From Scytalidium lignicola (Eukaryota > Ascomycota > Leotiomycetes), in assembly GCA_002812745.2 (NCBI GenBank), contig NCSJ02000223.1, positions 1-64,000 of the forward strand: 64,000 nucleotides of DNA, in the 5' to 3' direction. Numbering within the stretch: position 1 is the stretch's first letter; each line of letters begins with the position of its first letter. Made by a program: the position numbers and the translations under genes. This document shows positions 37,318 to 48,276 of the stretch, in pieces. Below the pieces are notes generated by a model. That model did no database searches, was not told where the DNA came from, and worked only from the letters and a program-made list of their open reading frames with translations.

Positions 37318-38693
37318 GGCTATTCAGTATCCATCCCCTAGCAGGTAGATTTAGTTACGAAACTTTCTTGGGAATTGAAAATTCAAATTGTCAGGACGAG
37401 AGTTGGACTGTCAACAGATTGGAACACCGAGAAAGTATGAACCTCTCAAAATTTAGCCTCGGTATTCATGAGAGTACCTATTTCAAAATTGGGCGTGAAC
37501 GAACGAGTGACAGGGATTCAAAAATAAATCTTCCTCAGATGAAATGTTTTTTCCAAGTCCTATTACTGTTTACAATACATTATTAAACCAAGCCATTGTT
37601 GGAAGACGCCACTTCCACCCCACACACCGCAAGCTTATAGTACGTATACTCTCAGACTATTGATTTAAAGACTTTCAGTATGTAAGACTAGTTATAAAAC
37701 TTGGCTAAGCAGTAGTAATGGATAGCTTTCTTGGGTCCGTTGGATTGGCCTTGAAATCATAACTTCGAGAGCCATTGGATGCGATAGATCCTAATCCAAC
37801 AATGTCTCATCCAGACCGCTCGTATTGCACAAAATGCCAAGGATATCATCTCTCGGCAGAATCTGGTAACTGACTATCAGATGATTGAATCCAAACATTG
37901 AGAAGCCGAGCTTGATACCAATTCAAGTAATTGGGAGCAAGGATAGTTCCTGCCTAGTAGCCATGTAAAATTTACACCCAAGGAATGCCAATATCAAGTG
38001 TCAGACAAAACAGGTAAAGGTACACAAAATGACAGCTATAAATAACGTGGCACCATACCAAGTCTTGTAGGGTAACGATTGGTGATGGCAAGGGGTTATG
38101 TTCCTGGCGATTAGGTACCGGATTTATATGTTGTGCATAACGGGACACAGAAAGTTGAGCGGGGCTTGGAAGCTGGCACCAACTCGCTGCTTTTAACTAA
38201 CTTTTAGCCTCACAAAATATTATTTTTATTTTAAATTCTATTCTTCACGCTTCACGTCATCCTTGGCAATACCCTTATTGCAGGCGCAAACCATAATCCC
38301 AACTTTCCGCTCTTTTCACTCCACATGATGACTCCATGGCTTCATGGCTTTTTACAAACCTTTTCAATACCATGTTCCAGATGGACATGTCATTTTGTTT
38401 TGACCATTCTTTGACAACATATTTCCACCCCCAAGACTAGTTAGTGCCTAGTGGCTCAAATCACTCCTTGGATGCGGTCTGGATGACCTTCGTTGTCGTA
38501 TCCCAATTCCCCAAAGTATTGAATATTGGATCATCTAGAAGAGGTTCCCGTATTTCTTCAGTCGCTACTTCTGATTTAATCTGTCAGGCAAATATATACT
38601 ATCAAATAAAAGCATGTCTCTTTAATTTCTCAATCCTTAAACTACTCTTCTCATTTTGAAAGAACCTCATTCGCTTCTTGAAAGTTGTCCAAG
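37318..38693. promoter_or_regulatory. Divergent promoter region of gt4c and agd3
   Basis: 1.38 kb between the two start codons. No coding potential recognised; the open frames at 37,368-37,586 and 38,444-38,659 have no motif. A TATA-like TATATAC at about 38,596 precedes agd3. The gap is a natural place for shared control of polymer synthesis and deacetylation. In A. fumigatus GAG genes respond to the developmental regulators StuA and MedA; I cannot point to specific sites here. Confidence 0.45.
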
Positions 38694-41460
38694 ATGTTGA
38701 ACAATACCCTCTTTAAGGCTATCATTCTGGGAGTATTCCTCTCGACTGTCTTTGCCCATCCAAGACCAGGGCTAGGAATAATTGCTGCCTCCGAGACCGT
38801 CGCTGAAGAAGGTACTCACCTTGCGGTGCGGCGAGTTGGCCGTGCACCTATTATACCAACACATCCAGCCAATGTCGACGGAAAGACTATATCTACCAAT
38901 ACCACTGTCCAGGCTGCTGCTGTCCCAGTCCCTGCTGCTGTGGTGGCCGCGACATCTGTTAAGTCCACCATTTTGGTCATTGCTCGGGATACTGCGTCTG
39001 CATATTCTGGCTTTTCCGGACTTAACGGCTATGGTATTCCATATCAAGTCTTAGTTGTTCCACAAGCTGGTGTCGCTCTCCCGGTTCTTAACAGTTCCGT
39101 TTCAATTGGCAATTTCGGAGCCATTGTCGTTCTTTCTGAAGTTAGTTACGACTATGGAGGAACCACAGGTTTTCAGAGTGCTCTCACCGCAGCACAATGG
39201 GCAACCCTTTACCAGTATCAGGTATCCTTTGGAGTACGGATGGTACGACTCGATGTTTTCCCTGGCCCAGACTTTGGCGCTACCGCACTGGGTGGATGTT
39301 GCAATGATGGTGTTGAACAGCTTGTTAGTATATCTAATACTGCCGCATTCCCCACTTCAGGGATAAAAACGTAAAAGATTATAATCTTATTCTAGTGTGT
39401 CGAAGTATTACTGACTAGAGCAGTGGAGCTGGTGTGACAACTGCCGGGTTATGGCATTATCCTGCATCCATCACCAATGCGTCCATTGCAACTGAGTTTG
39501 CGCAGTTCGCAGCTAATTCCGGTGCTGGATTCTCATCTGTTTCTACTGCCGGAGTTATCAATAATATTGGCGGCAGACAACAAATGGCGTTCTTCATTGG
39601 CTTTGCAACAGACTGGAGTTACACCTCAACTTTCCTACAGCATGCGTGGATAACCTGGGCGACTCGAGGTTTATGTGAGTAATCCAGTATTGAGGCCAAA
39701 AATCATATATTGATAGCAGATAGATACCGGATATCGCCGAATTAACCTGAATACCCAAGGTATTTCCCCATTCGTGTAATGTCTTTAAAATCCAGCTGAC
39801 AATGTAAATCAAGTTGATGATATGTTCTTGGAATCTGATATCTATAGCCCTGCTGGAACCACATACCGTATAACGCCAGCTGATTTAACTCAGCATGTTA
39901 CATGGCAGGCGAATGTGAACTCGAGGATGTCTGCTGGCAGTAGCTGGTTTCTGGAGATAGGCCACAACGGCAACGGAAATATTGAGGTTCGTCGTTTTGT
40001 CCCCAGATCGTGAAACCCATTACTAAAGATTAAAAACAAAAGGCTAGTGATGATATAGCCATTGGTACCCAATGTGGTACTGGGCCGATAGAATATCCAG
40101 AACAGATTGATACTCCACTGGAATGGGTAAAACCAATCGGCACGGGAACCAATTTATGGCCGGCAACACCTTCAACCTACCCATATACCACAACCTGCAC
40201 AAACATAGATTCGCTCAAGACCTGGTTTGCAAACACTGGTAACCTCAACGCCTTTGCTCATCTTTCCCACACATTTACGCATGAGGATGAGAATAATGCT
40301 ACCTACTTCGACGTCTCTCGAGAAATCTCGTGGAATCAAGCCTGGCTTAAGCAAGTTGGAATCGCTGCCGCCACTAAATTCAGTCCTAAGGGTATTATTC
40401 CACCAGCAATCACTGGACTTCACAATGGAGATGCTCTTAGGGCTTGGAAGGATAATGGCATCGTCAATGTCGTGGGAGATAATACACGCCCAGTTCTAAT
40501 GAACCAAGTGAGTTGACACTAAATTATCTATGCACGAAATAATCATACTGATAGCTTAAAACTTTACAGGTGAATGAAATGTGGCCGCTTATCTCTACGG
40601 TTGCTGCAAATGGATATGCTGGGATTCAAATTAATCCCCGCTGGGCTACCAACATTTATTACAATGTACGTTAACTCTTTTTCGCATTCATCGGTTCTTT
40701 GTAAAATAGCTTCTGATCTCGTATCAGTGTCAACTTCCCGCTTGTACTGTCCTTGAATGGATCAACACTTCTGCTGGAAGTGGTGACTGGACGGCCTTGT
40801 TGGCACTTGAGAAGGCAACGAATTCACGTCATCTGCTCGGACTCCATCACGATGCATTCATGTTCCATCAGGCGAATTTGAACTATGTGACTGCAGGACA
40901 AACCACAATCAACGGTGTTGCTGCTAAGCTCTCTCTTATTCAAGCGTGGGTGGAAACTGTGTTCCAAGAAGTGACTAGACTGTATGCTTCATTCTCCAAA
41001 TCTTATATTTATTGCAGCAAGTGGCTAATTGGTTTTTAGTGTGAACTGGCCGATTATTTCTCAAAAGCATGACGATGTAAGCAGTTGCAGATAATTTTGA
41101 GTTTTATATATATACTGACTCGCAGTAAAATAGTTCGCAACCGGGTTTGCAAATCGCATGGCTAGGGATGGATGCAACCCAACTCTTACCTATGTCACGA
41201 GTCCATCAACCAAGAAAATCACCGGCGTCACTGTTACTACTACTGGCAATACCTGCTCCGCGCCTATTCCAGTGACAGTTCCAGGAACAGTTACTAACAC
41301 TCAAGGGTTCACAACGGAGAAGATTGGCGGAGGTGAGTAGACTCTCAAAGTATCTTATCAGATGAAAGTGCTAATGCTGGATGCAGATCCTCTTACTATC
41401 TGGGTCAAGATGACAGGGACCCCAGTTACTTTCACACTGTCATCCGCCATACCTTTCTAA
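38694..41460 (+). CDS. agd3: Agd3-like secreted galactosaminogalactan deacetylase
   Basis: Ten exons: 38,694-39,370; 39,421-39,674; 39,724-39,759; 39,796-39,986; 40,043-40,507; 40,570-40,665; 40,728-40,981; 41,040-41,076; 41,134-41,332; 41,387-41,460. They join in phase throughout to 760 residues. ATG at 38,694 starts a signal peptide (MLNNTLFKAIILGVFLSTVFA), followed by an Ala/Pro/Val-rich linker. VRMVRLDVFPGPDFG and HLSHTFTHED supply the Asp and the His-x3-His set that bind metal in NodB-like/CE18 deacetylases; HHDAFMFHQANL and WLEI-type blocks (SSWFLEIGHNGNG) complete the catalytic domain. Known role in A. fumigatus: removes acetyl groups from GalNAc in GAG outside the cell, making the polymer cationic and adhesive. 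No stop or frameshift is seen, so it looks functional. Confidence 0.9.
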
Positions 41461-42804
41461 GGCGAGGATATCAAGCTTTTGGGTGATGGCTAGGAGCCAA
41501 ATTTGGAAATACGCAACAAAACAGAAGGAAAGNAAAAAAAGTTAAAGGCAGCGGAATGCTAATAATGCAGGTACCGATATGTTTTGTGGCTTTTGATGTG
41601 CGGACCATGGGTAGTGTAGTTTTCAAATGATATTATGTGTCAAAACACAAGATACAATTTTCATGTGATAGTAGATCTATTTTGAGATTTGATCAAGACT
41701 TCGGATGGCACTCTTACACGCCACTGTCTGCCGACGATGAATCTGGAAATCTCCATGTGCTAAATAAGGTATTGTAGGATTTGACAAGGCTGAATCAGGA
41801 GAGTAGACTGGACCCTCTTTTGCCACGAAGGGCGAAACGCTCAGTCCATTCTTCAAGGGTGTTAAAAATATGAAGCGTAATGTCATTGCGTCACTAGCAA
41901 TAAACTGTTTTTAAGTTTGTGTAGTCTCTGGGAAGTACCGTCTACCGCTGTACAAAGCGGAAGCCAACGGAGATTTGAATCGGAAATCGGATGGCAACCA
42001 CAACTATAATAATTGCTCATGTTTTTATAGAATGCGATTTTTCCGTTCCATCATCCTCTTCTTCTATTACAGGGATGAGAGGAATACGAGGTCAACAGAA
42101 AGGCGGGGAAGCCTGGACCGCGCGATCGCCATCCGCTACGGATGATTGATGAGATCTTGGCCTCCGTGCCGAGAATCTTCAGGCCCGAAGAGAGACAGGA
42201 ACAACTAACGAGGGACTTCCGGCCTGGTTCCCCGAGGGCTGGACTGATATTCTACGGCACTACCGCTGTACTACGACTGTATCCGGTACTATCGAGGACA
42301 AAAGCACCGCACGACTGGAGCCAAGCAGACGCAGGTTGCCGCCGTCAAAACTATTGTCAGCAATGGTCTGATGCCAGTTGAAGGACTCCAATTGTCAAGA
42401 GGCGTGGCGCCTGTGCCAAGAAAACAGCTGTCAGCGCTCTCTCAAAGTTTTGGGCCGCCTCAGCTCAGCCCTCAAAGGCTCTGGCCATACACAATCAACC
42501 CTATATCCGGGCAGTGCAAGACATAACACAACTGTCTCATCACCTCATTATTTGTTTTGCAAACATTCTGTCTGCTTGTTTCCTAGGGTTGCCTAGGATT
42601 CTCAGCTGCTCTGAGCTCTATGAGGCGCTGGCAACACCCGCGCTTCTTACACGAGCTCTTTTGTTCAAATCATCAAGCCTCGTCGCTCTTCGCTCTTCGC
42701 TCTTCGCAAAGAAAAAACCTTTCAACTTTTCCTTTGCGGGAGAGCGAGAATTCAAGTTCACTCTCTGGAATGAATTAGACATTTTACTACGCTCGTTTCT
42801 CAAC
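41461..42804. other. Spacer between agd3 and ega3
   Basis: 1.3 kb. No gene recognised. 42,100-42,500 is GC-rich, and the frame of ega3 stays open upstream to 42,514 but without a plausible protein start. CTTCGCTCTTCGCTCTTCG at about 42,688 is a short tandem repeat. The ega3 promoter and leader should lie here. Confidence 0.45.
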
Positions 42805-43791
42805 ATGTCGCCTTCATGGATCTCCCACCCGCCTCAAAACTACAACGGCAAGCATTCCGATGTCACTGACTTCCAGTCCAAGTCGTGGTTTTCGCGCCGA
42901 CGCTTCTGGATCTTTCTCTGCGCTGTTCTCCTCATCCTCGCAATCGCACTCGGCGTAGGCCTTGGCGTCGGCCTGAACCACAGCGGAAGCTCCAGCTCCA
43001 GCTCAGCAGGCAATCCCCCTCCAACTGTCCCTCCCGTGACAAACAACACCAATGCCACCACAGGGACTTTCTGGAAACCAACCGTTGGTGCGTCATGGCA
43101 AATCGTGCTAGACTATGCTCTCAACGATACCTCGGATGTTGCTTCCGTCTACGACATTGATCTTTTCGACAACCCCGCCTCAACCATCACCGCCTTACAT
43201 GCATTGAATCGAAGCGTCATTTGCTACTTCTCTGCCGGCAGCTACGAAGACTTCCGCCCAGATTCGGACCAGTTCAAGCCATCCGACTATGGCAAAGAAC
43301 TAGATGGCTGGCCTGGCGAGTATTGGCTCAATACCAATTCGTCCAACGTACGAAGGATCATGAGCGATCGGCTTGCCCAGGCTTCCCAAAAGGGCTGCGA
43401 TGGTGTTGACCCAGACAATGTGGACGGATATGACAATGACAATGGACTCGGCCTTACTACAGCTGACGCGGTCAACTACTTGACCTTCTTAGCGACCGAA
43501 GCACATCATCTCAACATGTCCATTGGTCTGAAGAACGCAGGCGAGGTGGTCAATCAAACCATCAACATAATGCAATGGGAGGTAAACGAGCAGTGTGTTC
43601 AATACCAAGAATGCGACCTCTTCCAGCCTTTCATCCAAGCCGGAAAGCCCGTCTTCCACGTCGAGTACCCAAGCTCAGCGCCCCGAATAAGTTCGTCGAC
43701 CAAGACCAAGTACTGTGATGATGCTTCAGCTGCGGGGTTTTCTTCAATAATCAAGAACTTGGACTTGGACAATTGGGTTGATCCTTGTTAA
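42805..43791 (+). CDS. ega3: Ega3-like membrane-anchored endo-alpha-1,4-galactosaminidase (GH114)
   Basis: Single exon, 328 residues from ATG 42,805, chosen because the type II membrane topology then starts correctly: ~35 cytosolic residues, one TM (FWIFLCAVLLILAIALGVGL), a Ser-rich stalk and an extracellular GH114 domain. The domain runs from WQIVLDYALND to the end and contains VICYFSAGSYEDFRPD, GVDPDNVDGYDND (first catalytic acid), IGLKNAGEVV and MQWEVNEQC (second acid), the aspartate/glutamate pair of the family. Ega3 of A. fumigatus cuts deacetylated (galactosamine-rich) GAG. Gene order next to agd3 and sph3 supports the assignment strongly. N-terminal extension up to 42,514 is open but reads as leader sequence. 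Confidence 0.9.
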   Translation: MSPSWISHPPQNYNGKHSDVTDFQSKSWFSRRRFWIFLCAVLLILAIALGVGLGVGLNHSGSSSSSSAGNPPPTVPPVTNNTNATTGTFWKPTVGASWQIVLDYALNDTSDVASVYDIDLFDNPASTITALHALNRSVICYFSAGSYEDFRPDSDQFKPSDYGKELDGWPGEYWLNTNSSNVRRIMSDRLAQASQKGCDGVDPDNVDGYDNDNGLGLTTADAVNYLTFLATEAHHLNMSIGLKNAGEVVNQTINIMQWEVNEQCVQYQECDLFQPFIQAGKPVFHVEYPSSAPRISSSTKTKYCDDASAAGFSSIIKNLDLDNWVDPC

Positions 43792-44811
43792 TAATCATAA
43801 TAGGTACTTTGAATAAATAAGTCACTTTTCCAAGAAAAAAGGATCGGGTCTAGTCTCATTCTAAAAATTGCAGTCAAACACAGGGAGGGCCTACAACCCA
43901 CAGTCACTCAATTGAATTCATTTGTCCAACTACCTCGTGTTTGCATTAAAGTGCACAACCTATCCCTTGTAACTCTTTCATCTGCCGTCTTGGCTTTACC
44001 ACCAATACCAATAGCACTAATCGACTCCGATCTAGCCCACCGCCACCCCCGCGAAAAGGCTAAAGATCCTTACCCTCCTTAAACAACTTTAACAGACCAT
44101 AAAGCAAGTAACCAACACAGCAGACCACACCACCAAGCGGGATTTAGTCAGGAACCAGGATATCCCTGGTTGGAGAAAAGGGAGTTTTCTTTTGACGCAT
44201 TCAGGGGGTAAGCAACGTGGCATGGTTGATAGATTCTGAAATATGACAGCAAACTACGGCAGTAAGGATTCACAAAGCAGACAAATCAATTGGTATTCAA
44301 ATTAATACAAAGACATGGGGTTCACGTGATTTTATATTCTCAAGTTACGTCTTAAAGGTCTTGGCTAAGTGTAATTGGAATAGGCAAAGCAAAGGATCCA
44401 CTCTTTAAGCATGACGTCTTCAAGTCTTACCACTACGGAGATATTGCTAATCAAAATTGCCACTCCATACCGTGTGCTATTTTTGATCACTATATAGAAT
44501 TAAGCTTGACTATATTAAACTTAATAGACTAAAATATACCCTTGGTAAACCTTGATAAATTCAAACTTTTTGAGCAAAGTGGGTTTTCCTTCAACCATTC
44601 TTGAATCCCACAATACTAAAATCCTACGGCATTAAAGAAACGTAAAGGAAATTGAAACAAAAAACCTTTTGAGACATTCAATCACATCATTGTTGCCTAA
44701 CATCCCCCTCGTATAATGTATACTCCACAGCCAAGACATGTCATGCCAGGAGAATTCCTTCCCCCTCAATATTGAGGCTCTCTTAGCTGTCTCGCCATTT
44801 CTGCACCCCCA
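43792..44811. other. Convergent 3' spacer between ega3 and sph3
   Basis: 1.0 kb between two stop codons facing each other. No gene, repeat or RNA recognised. Composition is moderate and becomes AT-rich around 44,450-44,700. Confidence 0.45.
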
Positions 44812-46134
44812 TCAAGCCTCCATCTGAGCAACAAATCCCATCCACCCATCCCAGAACTCCGAATAGTAGTCCACGTCCAAGCCAGTAACGAAGATACTTC
44901 CAGCCACTGTCTTAAGGTCCTTGACTAAGCTCTTTTCATCATCGGATGACATAGGCATGTCATGTACGATGCAAGCGAAGGCCTCTCGAGGAGTTTTTGA
45001 AGAAGCTCGGAATGCAGAAATGACTTTGTGCATGCCGTGACTTTGGTAGGTTGCGTAGGTACCTTCGAATACGATAGTAAGGTTTGAGGAGGGCAAGTAT
45101 CGGGCATCGGGAATGGTGCCAGGGTTGTGGATGATCTGCAAGATGTTAGGGTTTCTGGGGGCCATTTTCTTTTGTGTGCCTTGATTCTAAGTATAAATGC
45201 AGACAGGGGTAATGGAGGGGCCAGCTAGAGAAGTCGCCGCTTTGAGCTGTAGAAAAAGCTAGTGCTGCTTTTACTAGCAACGGACTTTGACTTCTCTTGG
45301 TATTTTGATATATGCCTAAATAGGAAATGAAATTTGGATACAAGATATATGAAAAGAGAAAAGGGAAAATAAGACAAGACTTACTAACGGGTGACTGCCT
45401 AACCCCGTTGCTGATCCGATAGCTGATTCAATAGTCTGAAGGAATTGTGCGCTGGCATCATCGTATCGAGCTGGTGTCTCATCCAAGAAGATACCGTGCA
45501 TCCCTAATCCTTCGACGGTGGAATTCTCCATCCATGCAGAATATCTATTGATATCCTGCAGTACCAAGGGTAGATCCCTCTTGGCCCAGTGCGTGGAGAC
45601 GTATCCAACTGTCCGAACATTGGCGTACGAGTTCAATTTTGGAATCTCCCTCGTATAGTTTCCGTCTGGACCGGCTCCAAGTCCTGGTCCGTTGGCCGGA
45701 TTCACCACGACTGTGAAGTGGACCTTCGGGTGCGTTGAGGCACTAGTAGTTGGGTTTTAAATATCAGCTGAAATTCTTCTCAAAAAGGGAAGTAGGTGGT
45801 GAAAGAGAGTATTGGTGGCTGACGCTTTGTATAATGGATCCCAAGCTCCTGGGCTTGGGTAGACGTAAAGAGGGATCAACACGTCCGAGTGTGGCGGGCT
45901 TTTGTCTTTCTTGCCAAACATGACCGCAAGTGGTACCACAATGGCTATGACGATGAGGAGAAGGACAATCCAAATGAGGTATTTGGGAATTCCTAGGACC
46001 TTAGAGCTAGAGATGGCTCTTAATCTGGATGTCTTTGGCTCTGGGTCGTAGTCTCTCGTGCTTGTGTCCAGTATAGAGGATTGACCAGAAGAAGCCAATA
46101 ATGAGTCTTGGCGAAAATGTGATAGCACACCCAT
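44812..46134 (-). CDS. sph3: Sph3-like spherulin-4 family GAG hydrolase
   Basis: Three exons: 46,134-45,824, 45,742-45,385 and 45,135-44,812, joining in phase to 330 residues. N-terminal ~50 cytosolic residues, then one TM (YLIWIVLLLIVIAIVVPLAV), then the spherulin-4 domain: VLIPLYVYPSPGAWDPLY, FTVVVNPANGPG, VRTVGYVSTHWAKRD, MHGIFLDETP (catalytic Asp), IIHNPGTIPDARYL and LTIVFEGTYATY. In A. fumigatus Sph3 is a retaining endo-alpha-1,4-N-acetylgalactosaminidase needed for GAG production. Intron 1 (81 bp) uses GTCAGC, an unusual donor. Intron 2 would be 249 bp with acceptor CTTGCAG; this is long for the gene and an alternative acceptor near 45,166 is possible, adding ~10 residues. No disabling change. 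Confidence 0.88.
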
Positions 46135-46469
46135 GAGTAAAAGCTAAAATATATGTGGGTAAATAAGGAAATGGGCGGAGTCCAGACGGTAAATGAGGCG
46201 AGTCTTATCACCCCGTGTTATGTTATGTCGAAGTGAAATAATAGACACTGGCACTCACTACCTATATTAATACCCCCGTGAAGCTGGTGGTCAATCCACT
46301 GGACATAAGCCCTAGAAGGTGTGCCTTGCATAGTCCCAAATCAGATCCTCACGGAAGTGGCGTAATCACAGGTGATTCTTTTCTCTTCTTGGCCTACTTC
46401 AGGTGCAGATCTCAGGATCGTTGTAAAAAAGGAACGAGTGGGATCCTTTGAGGTTACTCCAATGTTCTC
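46135..46469. promoter_or_regulatory. Divergent promoter of sph3 and uge3
   Basis: 335 bp separate the two start codons, so hydrolase and epimerase share one intergenic control region. It contains ATATTAATA at about 46,264. No specific operator recognised. Confidence 0.45.
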
Positions 46470-47792
46470 ATGGACAACATGCCTCCACCTTCTATCTCGA
46501 TAATGGGAAACCACTCCGACTCTGGCTCGTCGTCTCCTAGACATTCGAGCTCGAGTTCTTTTTCTGAGGCTCTTACTCCGTCGTCAGGGACCAGTTTGTT
46601 TGGTAGTTCATTCCATGAACTCTGGCATCCAGGCATAGAGTTCATTGTGGTTGTTGGAGGACTTGGATATATTGGAAGCCATACCTGCCTTGAATTGCTA
46701 AAGGCAGGATACAACATTGTTATTATTGATAACCTCAGTAATTCGTTCCGAGGTATATACGATCGAATTGATACACTCGTCAGAAAGCATTATGAAACGC
46801 AATCACGTCCTGCCCCCTTAATGTGCTTTTACGAGGCAGACTATCGTGACGAAACTACTATAAGAGAAATATTAGAAGGCTATGTTAAGCCGCCCAAGGA
46901 CAGCTCCAACCGCGAACTCATTGAGTCCAGGATCAAGGGAGTCATACATTTTGGAGCGTACAAATCTGTCTCCGAAAGTATTCACGAACCACTAAAATAT
47001 TACACGAACAATGTTGCCGGCCTAATCCAATTCTGCTCCATTCTAAATGAATTTAACATCAAGACCTTCATTTTCTCATCGTCTGCAGCCGTATACGGTG
47101 ACACTGCTAATTCTGGTGTACCTCTTATGGAAGAATACTGTAGCCATCAAACGGAAACCTTTGTGGATTACGATGGTACCAAGAAGACCATCCCTGGAGG
47201 CTGCACTGGTCTCACGAATCCATATGCAAGAACTAAATGGATGTGCGAAGCTATTCTCTCAGATCTTACCGTTGCAGATCCTGAATGGACGATCATTGCT
47301 CTTCGCTATTTCAACCCCGTCGGCTGTGACGAGTCTGGACTCTTGGGTGAAGACCCGCGAGGCATACCGACGAACCTTATGCCTGTTGTCCTTAGAGTTC
47401 TTACGGGATTATCTCCCATTCTTAACGTGTTTGGAACAGACTATCCAACACACGATGGAACAGCTGTTCGAGATTTTATACATGTTACAGACCTTGCATG
47501 TGGCCATATCGCTGCACTGACTGCTACACAAAATGGCCGTGTCCAAAAAGGGTTTCGCACATATAACTTAGGAAGCGGCAACGGACACTCTGTCTTCGAC
47601 ATCATCAACGCTGTAGAAATTGTGTCTTCGTCGAAGATCGCGTTCCGCACAGTAGATCGCCGGGAGGGAGACGTAGGCATTTGTCTAGCTATGCCACGGA
47701 GAGCAGAGATCGAGTTAGATTGGAAGACGGAGAAATCTATAAGAACTTGCTGCAAAGACATTTGCAACTTCTTGCATAGGACGGGAGAATAG
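46470..47792 (+). CDS. uge3: Uge3-like UDP-glucose/UDP-GlcNAc 4-epimerase
   Basis: Single exon, 440 residues; ATG at 46,470 (a second in-frame ATG at 46,479). After ~50 Ser-rich residues, the Rossmann domain begins FIVVVGGLGYIGSHTCLELL (GxxGxxG for NAD). Further motifs: FYEADYRD, VIHFGAYKSVSESIHEPL, FSSSAAVYGD (catalytic Ser) and NPYARTKWMCE (catalytic Tyr-x3-Lys), LRYFNPVGCDESG, and GTAVRDFIHVTDLA. All catalytic residues are present. Uge3 of A. fumigatus makes both UDP-galactose and UDP-N-acetylgalactosamine for GAG. Longer than the primary-metabolism GalE mainly because of the N-terminal extension. Cytosolic. This is the outermost gene of the cluster. Confidence 0.93.
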   Translation: MDNMPPPSISIMGNHSDSGSSSPRHSSSSSFSEALTPSSGTSLFGSSFHELWHPGIEFIVVVGGLGYIGSHTCLELLKAGYNIVIIDNLSNSFRGIYDRIDTLVRKHYETQSRPAPLMCFYEADYRDETTIREILEGYVKPPKDSSNRELIESRIKGVIHFGAYKSVSESIHEPLKYYTNNVAGLIQFCSILNEFNIKTFIFSSSAAVYGDTANSGVPLMEEYCSHQTETFVDYDGTKKTIPGGCTGLTNPYARTKWMCEAILSDLTVADPEWTIIALRYFNPVGCDESGLLGEDPRGIPTNLMPVVLRVLTGLSPILNVFGTDYPTHDGTAVRDFIHVTDLACGHIAALTATQNGRVQKGFRTYNLGSGNGHSVFDIINAVEIVSSSKIAFRTVDRREGDVGICLAMPRRAEIELDWKTEKSIRTCCKDICNFLHRTGE

Positions 47793-48154
47793 GTACTTGA
47801 TGAACGCGACAATTCTGTCCGTAAATATGGGGAGACCGGGTGTTAAATTTTCACAACTTCTAAGGAATCTAATGTATATTATTTATATACTCAAATTCAG
47901 GTTGAATCTCCGCATAGCCATGGTTACGAGGTTCACACCCTCAAGAACGCTCGTTTTTATGCCTGGGAAAGGGAAATTTGATCCAGGAATGATTCATTTA
48001 CGCAGTAGAGCTTTGTTTTTAGCAAATATGGCATCATTTAGCTTAAAAATCATTAATCTTTTACCTCCTATTAAACAAATCTTATCGACGAGACGTATCC
48101 CTTCTTCAGAATAATTAACATATACTTCTCTTTTTAATTGCTATATTCAGATCT
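47793..48154. other. 3' flank of uge3 up to transposon DNA
   Basis: About 360 bp. An open frame at 47,797-48,114 (105 codons) has no recognisable domain and overlaps what should be the uge3 3' UTR; not called. Confidence 0.4.
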
Positions 48155-48276
48155 CTCCCCATATAACTACCGCAGTACGAACTTACCTATAGCTAACAAC
48201 AATCAACTACCATATCAACACGTATTACCTCCATATATTGGAGATGTACGTTCACCGTAGAGGTGAACCGACAATA
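48155..48276 (+). repeat. 121-bp dispersed repeat (copy 2)
   Basis: Inverted match to 21,377-21,497. Ends in the palindrome GTTCACC..GGTGAAC. Immediately precedes degraded hAT transposase sequence. Confidence 0.75.

Noticed and set aside
42514..42804. 97-codon upstream extension of the ega3 frame
   Set aside because: It would put ~130 residues before the TM with no similarity; ATG at 42,805 gives the expected type II anchor.
47797..48114. 105-codon open frame after uge3
   Set aside because: No recognisable content and it begins right after the uge3 stop; likely 3' UTR.
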